NCBI RefSeq assembly: GCF_018691265.1
Contig: NW_024881300.1
Span: 3,305,046-3,369,045, forward strand
Direction: 5' to 3'
Length of the DNA: 64,000 nt
Source: Tyto alba
Taxonomy: Eukaryota > Chordata > Aves > Strigiformes > Tytonidae
Positions 56,501-64,000 of the stretch are shown piece after piece. How positions within the stretch are numbered: the stretch's first letter is position 1; the number at the start of each line of letters is the position of its first letter. The position numbers and the translations under genes are program-made. Below the pieces are notes generated by a model. The model was not told the origin of the DNA. It saw only the letters and a program-made list of their open reading frames with translations, and did no database searches.

Positions 56501-59500
56501 AATGTACGAATTAAGATTTGAGACTAATATTAGTGGGAGGAATTTGATGTCAATAGGGAAGTGAAACAGCTGTTAGTTTTGTTCCAGTCAGCAGGGTGCA
56601 TTTGCAGACCAAACCAAAATCACTTACTAAAAGTTATCCTGGTTCAGGTACACAGAATGTAGTTCAAGCACTGACAAAGCATGTGCAGCAACACGAGCCT
56701 GTTTCTGCTTGACAGAGGGATGTCACAACCACTGCATTACAAATCCTCCTCCACTCTGCTCCCTTATATCACTACTGAGACTTCTAACACTGCTGATTCC
56801 AATATATGAATAAAGACGATCGTGCTGCTCCAGAGCTTCTCACCATCATCATCTTCACAGCCACCCCCTACTATGTCAGCGCTACGTCTCTTTGGGAAAT
56901 CTGCACTAGTGTAAGTACTGGAAGTTGTTGTGAGAAGCTCTTGCCATTAATAAATGTCAGTTGGAGAATGAAGTAGCATAGAACACTGAAATGTGTAGTA
57001 GTGTGTGATTTGGGTTCGTTTTTTCTTCTGTAGAATTAGAATAGTCACACTTCTTATCTGTCAAAAGGAAACCCATGCACTGTGTTAAAGTCTGTGCAAA
57101 GCAGCTTGCTATGGTGCCATAAAGCACCAATTTAAAAACAAACACTGAATCTATGAGATCTTCACATTAGGGGTACCTACAGTATTGCTCTTTGTTTAAA
57201 GCTTTTCTTTCAGACACTGCAAGATCTGCTTATAAAAGTAATATTTTATGTACTTGGAATTGCTGCAAGTTCTCTCCACTATCCTTGTTAAACTTATTAT
57301 TAAAAACAGTCAAACAGGAGGCGGCAGCTGTAAGCCCTCTACAGAAGCAGCGAGTTGAGCCCTTTGATAACAGGATGGACTTTTTTCCTGGGAAATTAAG
57401 AGCATGGAAAAGATATAAAAGACTTTTCTAAAACATTCCAGTAAGAATTTAGTTAACAGTGACAGTATAAGGTATCAAAGAATATATTAACTGCTCTGGG
57501 AAATCGTAAGCTCAGAAGTTTGTTGTTGCTAGTTACATCATAATCGGACGCTGTCACTTCAGCAGCAGTGTCATAATTAGGTCAAATTGAATAGTTCTCC
57601 TTCAAAGCGAGATTGAATTTTTCAGTGCTATCCATGTCCTCCTCATGGTTAAATGTGGTTAAACATGTTTAAATATTTGCATCATCAGATAGAAATCTTA
57701 GATAAGAGAAGACCAGGTTACAAATGTTAGTTGCTTATTATATACCTGAATAATGCACATTCTGCTTTTCTTAGAAATATACCTAAAAGTTACGTTTTGG
57801 GAATTGATTTATAATACCTTGTATCACTCGCTAACATTTACAGTGAGTGGGTGGCTATTTCTTCCTTATGCTTTTTATGCAATAGTTCACATTTTCAACC
57901 GTATATTTCATTTGAGTTTTGCCTAAGAGGACACGTGTCCACTAGATTCCTTTTGTTGTGATTTCTGTTTTTAAAACGAGAGCCCTCATTAACTTCTCTA
58001 GAGTAATCACAGAGATAGAAGGTCAGCTTCAGGTAATTTATGGTCAAAGGACAAAATGAACTTTGGAAGCAGTGGTAAATTATTTACACATGCTACACTG
58101 GAAAGAATGAATAGCCCTACAACTTTACTTTTGTTTTTTTTTTCTTTCTTTCCTTTTACTTTTCTTAATAGTAAGTTTTATTTCTTAGAAACCTGGCCAT
58201 ATAGTTTTGTTAGCTACATGTTACAAGAATTAATTTGCAGCAGACAATAACTGAACTTCTCAAAATCTGAATCCAATACATACGTCAAGATAAAGCTTCT
58301 CCGGCGTCTCCAGTTTGATCTGTTCAACTTCAGCATATTCATCCAGTTCAGGAAGCACAGCCCTTTCAGTAGCTGACTTCTCTCTTGGTAGATCTAAAGA
58401 ATAAACAATAGTTAGCTGTTAGAGAACTAACTGGATAAAAGGCTTTATATATTGCAACAACAAGCACGGCAAAACCAGCTTGCTGGGAACATGACTACCA
58501 CTGCAGAATTCACAGCCGAATCTAGTGCTTTATCTTTCCATCATATTCTTGGTCTCCCTTATACTGTATAAATTAATATCAGCATTTTGCAATGATGTAT
58601 TCCACAAATCTACAAAAGCATTCTTCCACGTGTGAAGGCACAAAACCACCTCTAGAGTGATGTCCAGTTTCTGGTGGCAGGCAGACCGCACGGTTTAAGT
58701 GGAAGCAGGAAAGCCTGTAAGCTTGCCTGTCCTGTCACTAAACCTGGCACCTATGAGAAGTGGAATTCCACATTTATGTAGCAGAAGTTGCAGGTTGAAC
58801 CCTCAGAATTTTTTTTTTCTTTGTTGTATTTAAAGAATATTTTATCCAGTATTCCTTGATTTTCAACTAGTCACTGTGGAAATCTAATAGGATATTCTTA
58901 TCCATGAATCCCTTGGTTTGAAACACAGCAGAGGCAGCGCTACACTAAGAGTCTGGCTCATTGTCTCTGCATCCTCAGTTTGGTTTGGTTCTTTACAGCC
59001 TACATTACCATCTGTCTTCTTGTTAAAGTTTGAGCATTTGGAAAAGCTTGATTCTTGTGCATCCTCCTGAATTGTAGCAGGAATATTTCCAGATGTGAAA
59101 TCTGTGTTATCTCCCCTATTTGGTAGAGGTGTTATCACTTCATCATGAGCATCACAACTTTCATTTCTAAATTTCTCAGGCTTCTCTTGAGTTTCTTCCT
59201 CTTCTGACATATTTGAAGTCTCTGATGTATCAGGATTTTCAACACCGTTGTCTGGATTGGCATGTGCTCCTACAGAAGAAACAAGTTCATTAAAATTGCT
59301 GAGTTAATCTACCACTACTCATTCTAAATATCCAGACTTTACTACATGGTCCTAACAGTTTGGCCTAAAACATGCATCAAAAGCTCCTACTTTGTTTGAG
59401 CAGCTATTCGTGGATCATGACTGCAGCAATGTTGTGGGTTTTCCCATCTCAACTCCCCAGCAAATACAGTTCCCCAGCAAAAAGATAATCTAGAGAAAAC

Positions 59501-62500
59501 ACTGTAGTAAATAATTTTCTGGTGTCTATAGTTAACTTTGAAAAGACTCACAAGTGACTAGATACTTAAATATATGCTTGAGCATTTTGACAGATTAGTG
59601 ACAAATGCTGAAGTTATCCTCTCCTATACGCAAACTACTGGCTTGCAGAAAAAGTTTTAATTGTTAGGCAACCATGTTTGATTTCAGAGCCTGTGAAACC
59701 CCAAAAGGTATTAGATAGATAGATAAACACTCCTCTGCATTGTAGCATTGTCTTCTTATTTGGCTTCAGTCCTGTTTACCCTGAAACAGGCACACTTCTC
59801 TAGAAAGGTTGGGTTGGGACCTATTACTGGTCATACACATATGCCTCCTTGAATAACATCACAGGAGAATTTGTGGCATAAAAAAGGTCAGTAAGTGAAG
59901 CAAATGATTAAAGCCCTTCCTCTTACTGCCTGGACTACCACTGCTGCAGGCTCTCGGCTGAAGCTCTTACTGTTAGTGAACGCAGCAGTGGAGAGGTGCC
60001 TGGATGGGGACTGGTGAGATGGTTATCCCTGGGTCTCACTGCAGCCCACCTGCCTACTGAAGCCAGCCCTGTTCTGCACTGTGGGGAAATATTGCTCTTG
60101 GGGTGTAACTGCCTGCCCCCACCCATGAACCTGCTGGAACCATCATCACCCTGACTAGCAGCTGGATGCTCTGGGGAAGAGCACACGAGCTTGAAACACT
60201 GGGACAGAAAGCGGTCTGTTGTTTTTTTTTGTTTCATCAGCAGGGAGAAAGGTGATGATTGCTTGAAATCATTGTGGTTAATCTAAGATGCACCAAGATC
60301 AATAAAGTATTTATTATGGGAAAAGAAGATTTATCAATATATTCTAAAAATTGCATCAGCCTGTTTCTGAACATTTAGGAACTATTAACTTAAACATTCA
60401 AATTGAAGCAGACATCTTCCAAAATAGCAACCACAAACCTTCTACGATGTCTGTTCCATCTCTATTTTCACATTTTGTGCTTGCATTTCTTTCTTCCATA
60501 TAGTTTTGTCTTTTCTTTTCCTCTGCTTTTTGCCTGATTGCTGCTAAAGCATCGATGCTATCTTGGATTTTTTTTCTCTCTCTGGCTTCCCATTTTTCCC
60601 TTTCTGCTTTCTCAGTTTCAAGCCCGCCAACAGCCCAGGCTTCTGCACAGGCTCTAATGAAAACACACAAGCTCACTGTAACATAGCTAGAAAAGCCCAT
60701 CTTTATAATGAGAGAGAAATTTAAAATAGCTCACAACAGCATGAAATAGCTGCAAAAGAAAAAAAGCATATAGCATTGACAATCTCTTATGCAATAGGGA
60801 TGCATGCATATCTTATCTTGTATGTGGAACTGCAACAAAAGAAACAAGGATATCCAAATGCAGGTGATTACACCCCAGGGATCTGCCAGGAGTGCTGATC
60901 TTGGCTCTGCTTTCCCAGACACCTGTTTGGTTTCTCTTGAAATTGGCATTTGCCTCTGGTCTACAGTCTCGGTGTAAAACAATTCTGATCAAGAATTAAT
61001 TCTCTTGTGAAAAAATACATGTTTTTTTCTAGGTATGTTAGATGTAGAACTTCACAGTAAAATGCTCTTGTGCTCTGTCACCCACCCTCAATAAATTATA
61101 CCTGTTAGTCTTTCTTTCCTTCCATGACAATATTGACAAAAAATGGATGAATGATCATTAACATCTGTGCTTTATTGCTGTCTAAAGAAGATGGCTCTGT
61201 TTCTTACCTGTCCTTTGGAAAAACTGGTCTGTCATCCAGATATGTTAGTAGTTTTAGTCGAACAATAAGTGCTTTTCTATAATTAGCAATTTTCTTTATC
61301 ACTTGGTTTCCCATCAAATTCAGCACATGCTAGAGAAGGAAGGGAAACAATTTCTAAAGTTGAGTAGCAAAAAAATCCCAACATGGATTTGCACTTTCTC
61401 TATCATTTAAAAACCAAGAAGTGAATAAAACATCCTGGGTGTTACAGGTAATCTATAAAAAAACAAGTAATGTTTAATAACATTTCTTTTAGACCACAAC
61501 CTGTTGTGCACTGGACTACCCAACAATGTAGTTTGTGGGGTCCCATTTAATGAGATTCACCCATATAATGATACAAACCCTCAGCTTATATGTGGCTTAC
61601 CAAATTAGGCATGGTCTCCAGAATATTTATAATACTTGGATCACTCAGATTGTTGTGAGAAAGATCGAGAACAGAAATACTTGGGCACTCTTGCAAGTGC
61701 TGTATGTCTTCCACCGTTTGTAACTTATTGTGAGCAATTTGCAGAGTCTGCAGGGCTTTCAGACAAGCTGTCAGACAAGAACAGTACAATGAAAGGAAAG
61801 GTGAGAGTCATTGCTTCATAGACAGTTTTCTGGACCAAGCAGAAAATTGCATTATCAAAATAATTGTTTATGTTGAATTGGGAGCTTTTTTTCTAAATTT
61901 GTTATTCTGCTATATGCAGTTTTTGTCTAGGCCTCCAAAACTGCTTTCTTCACCCTGGAAACAAGCGTTGTTTGGTTTTAATTCATGTTTCAAACTAGTT
62001 GGTTACATGAAAGCAAGAGCTCATGTTTCAAATTATTCCCAGTGTACACAAATGATAATGTAGAGGAATTATTTTCCATTTTCTGCTGAAGATGGAATAA
62101 ATCCCTTAAACAGACATAAAAAATTTGGTAATCATATCTGCAACCGCCAAAGCACATCTTAACTGTACAGTAAACAGTGAGAACTGGATTGTCAGCCTGT
62201 TGGCAACACAGTACTGAGATGGTATTAAGAAGTGAGGAAAAACTACTTAATTGTCCTATGTTTCCACATGAAAGTGATTACTATGTCTTCTCTGTTTTCT
62301 CACCTATTTAAACTGCAAAATGCATAGGTTTGACTCTTCAGTAGAAGCCTTGTGGTCTTTGGTTTGGAATACTGTGCAAAATTTTAACATGAGTAAAAAG
62401 CCCCCTGAAACTAGTGCCACTAATAACAGCTTAGCTTACTCAAAGTTTAGGAATATGAGCTCACTATAGGTTAAAACATATTGCACCACCAGTTCTTACA

Positions 62501-63672
62501 GAGATTCTCAATGGTCTTAATGTAGTTGTTACTGATATTGAGGGAATCCAGCTTTTGTAAGCATTCAAGGTTTTCAATTTTGTTAATTAAATTGAGTTGC
62601 AAGTAGAGGCAACGCAACTCTGTCAGAGCCTCCAAATTCTCGATTTTTGTTAAGCCATTGCATTCCAGCCATAAACACTTCAATCCAGTATACTCTTCAA
62701 GATTCTCCAGGCGATCAAATCCTGCAGAAAAAGATGTTTTAAAATGAAATTGCATTGCCTGAAAACAAGTCCTTGGAAGAGTAAATTTCATTAAACTAGT
62801 GCTGCTGAAACAGCCTGTGAGAACACTTGTACACATGCTGCTGTCAATATTTCCACTGAATTAATGGTACAGTACCTGGCCCACAAAGGGCAAAAACATA
62901 TAGGTACCTATTCTGCCCTATATCTTGTGCAGCCCTTTAGATGCCCAAATAATACATTTTGAGAAAACAGCAAACCCAAGGTCAAATGTAGACAGTAGAT
63001 TTAACATGTCCTATTTATTTAAAAGAATTCTTATGGTAACCTGAACCAGCTAACCATATCATGCAAAAACCTGCTGGAAGATCACAAGAGGATGATCCGT
63101 GTTCATTCTAGCAATTTTTTTTTCTTTCAGTAATATCCGAGAACATGCAGCAAGTGTTTATGGTTCATTTTCTTCCTGACCATTTTTATTTGGCAGTAAA
63201 AAGTCCCCAAAGCTGGAGAACACCATCTTTATACAAACACATTTAACAAGAAATACATACATTTTCCTCTGAATGCAACCCAGACCAGAATTTTATGACA
63301 GTTCTGAGAGGCTACTGTTTTTTTTTTTTTGGGGGGGGGGGAAAGTGTCCCTTGATTCTTATCGATCCTTTGAATGACTCTACAAACTGGATTAGGTTTA
63401 TAGCCATTTTCCTACCTTCATACTGAATCCTGTTTCACAATTTCGTTATTATATAAAATTAAATTATGTTTCTAATTTAAAAGAATTATTAGATACCTTA
63501 CTTCAGTGAGCCATAAAATAATTCCCTGCTAAAATGCTACTCAGGAATGATAAATCTAAACAGTCATGTCTACATCTTACCTTTATAATGCAAGTAAAGC
63601 GTATCATTTAAGTATGGAGTCCAGTATAATTTCTGCTGTTTACAGATTTCTTTCAGAACTTTTTTTGTCATT
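53455..63672 (-). CDS. DNAAF1: DNAAF1 (LRRC50), dynein axonemal assembly factor 1; 5' end uncertain
   Basis: Cytoplasmic factor needed to preassemble outer and inner dynein arms of motile cilia; human mutations cause primary ciliary dyskinesia. Exons on the minus strand: 63672-63581, 62721-62500, 61767-61601, 61329-61208, 60653-60439, 59269-59009 (end uncertain), 58393-58284, 55699-55631, 54455-54101, 53546-53455 (inferred). Phases match, giving 567 residues from the first Met; human has 725, including a repeat-rich middle. Residues 31-200 are leucine-rich repeats of SDS22 type ([51 protein letters not shown]) ending in [14 protein letters not shown]. Residues 202-265 are a charged coiled coil ([25 protein letters not shown]). 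The C-terminal half is acidic and poorly conserved apart from LPDLED and [16 protein letters not shown]. It runs convergent to HSF4. The family call is firm; both ends are less so. Confidence 0.93.
53547..54100 (-). other. DNAAF1: DNAAF1 last intron (inferred)
   Basis: If this intron is retained, the frame stops after six more residues at 54081. Nothing else recognised. Confidence 0.5.
54456..55630 (-). other. DNAAF1: DNAAF1 intron
   Basis: Phase 0, between the [11 protein letters not shown] exon and the HPKIEII exon. Nothing else recognised. Confidence 0.8.
55700..58283 (-). other. DNAAF1: DNAAF1 intron
   Basis: Phase 0, 2.6 kb, AT-rich. No exon, clear repeat or RNA gene recognised. Confidence 0.75.
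58394..59008 (-). other. DNAAF1: DNAAF1 intron (upper boundary uncertain)
   Basis: The donor used here, gatg then gtaatg at 59009/59008, gives the required phase 1 but is a weak consensus. The open frame continues to 58884, so a longer exon or an extra exon is possible. Confidence 0.45.
59270..60438 (-). other. DNAAF1: DNAAF1 intron
   Basis: Phase 1; donor gaag then gtttgt is atypical at positions 3-6. Contains a short (TAGA)n near 59713-59725. Nothing else recognised. Confidence 0.7.
60654..61207 (-). other. DNAAF1: DNAAF1 intron
   Basis: Phase 2, splitting the Arg codon of the PKDR-ACAEAW join. Nothing else recognised. Confidence 0.8.
61768..62499 (-). other. DNAAF1: DNAAF1 intron
   Basis: Phase 1 intron between LRR exons (after TIENL). 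Nothing else recognised. The 271-base intron at 61330-61600 is similar in character. Confidence 0.8.
62722..63580 (-). other. DNAAF1: DNAAF1 intron
   Basis: Phase 1 intron in front of the first full LRR exon. Contains a T13-G11 homopolymer junction at 63318-63341. Nothing else recognised. Confidence 0.8.
63318..63341 (+). repeat. Poly-T/poly-G homopolymer junction
   Basis: Thirteen T followed directly by eleven G. Confidence 0.9.
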
Positions 63673-63867
63673 CTAAAATAATAATGGGAAGCAGAAACAA
63701 AACAAAAAATGTATTTCAGTGCATATTCTGAAATCTTTGAGTTTTTAACAGACTTCAATGCAACACAATTAGTAGATCTTTTATGCAAGAGAAATAGCTA
63801 CAACTTTCAAGTCAATACTCCAAATAAAAAAGCAGTAGTTTCTTTAGTGTGGCTTCCCATTTCTACC

Positions 63868-63897
63868 TGTTTGAAGTAAGTCACTAGGCTCTTCTGC
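63868..63897 (-). other. DNAAF1: Candidate small upstream exon of DNAAF1
   Basis: On the minus strand a very strong acceptor (pyrimidine tract ending ctctgttttttag) precedes 30 bases closed by acag and gtagaa. In the phase needed to join the next exon (63672) it contains TAG and TGA, so it cannot be coding there. It could be a 5' UTR exon if translation starts at the Met at 63671-63669, or it is not used. Confidence 0.35.
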
Positions 63898-64000
63898 TAA
63901 AAAACAGAGAGTAGGTAGGAAAGTGGGTAGGTAATTAGAGAGTCCATCTACTTGGAAAAGAGCAGCATGATTCTATGTTAGATTCTGTTTCCTTCCTCTC
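63898..64000. other. Right edge, DNAAF1 intron or upstream sequence
   Basis: Mostly the pyrimidine-rich (minus strand) run in front of the candidate small exon. Nothing else recognised before the window ends. Confidence 0.4.

Noticed and set aside
63868..63897. Small exon as coding sequence of DNAAF1
   Set aside because: In the only phase that joins the next exon it contains stop codons; it is kept as a possible UTR exon.

Overview
This is a vertebrate nuclear window, almost certainly from a bird. All four recognisable protein genes are intron-split vertebrate genes. Two decayed CR1 LINE 3' ends are present, one ending in the CR1-type sequence ccaaaccattctatgat. Genes are compact and GC-rich CpG islands sit in an AT-richer background. 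There are no operons, CRISPR arrays or bacterial elements. I cannot name the species.

Layout. 1-9366: mostly empty flank with one CpG island (about 1230-1545) that may be the promoter of an unseen leftward gene. 9367-18260: TRADD on the minus strand, four coding exons plus a non-coding first exon in a CpG island. 18260-20280: intergenic. 20280-25005: FBXL8 on the plus strand, from a second CpG island and one non-coding exon to a poly(A) signal at 24983. 25622-49200: HSF4 on the plus strand, 13 coding exons giving 501 residues. 49200-53230: intergenic. 53230-64000: DNAAF1 (LRRC50) on the minus strand, ten exons reconstructed, 5' end outside or at the edge of the window.

The TRADD / FBXL8 / HSF4 block keeps the order and orientation known from human 16q22.1: divergent TRADD and FBXL8, then FBXL8 and HSF4 in tandem. 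DNAAF1 lies elsewhere in human (16q24.1), so the HSF4-DNAAF1 interval holds an evolutionary rearrangement junction. The genes do not form one pathway: TRADD is a TNF-receptor signalling adaptor, FBXL8 an F-box substrate receptor, HSF4 a heat-shock-family transcription factor with lens roles, and DNAAF1 a cytoplasmic assembly factor for ciliary dynein arms.

The most interesting observation is that this HSF4 encodes, across exons 10 and 11, a segment closely resembling the HR-C repressive heptad region of HSF1. Mammalian HSF4 is described as lacking HR-C. Other points are a pair of matching CTCF-like motifs in divergent orientation, uncertain 5' and 3' ends of DNAAF1, and an unexplained coding-like stretch antisense in HSF4 intron 1.

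All exon boundaries were placed by eye from splice consensus, reading phase and remembered human family sequence; no alignment was run.
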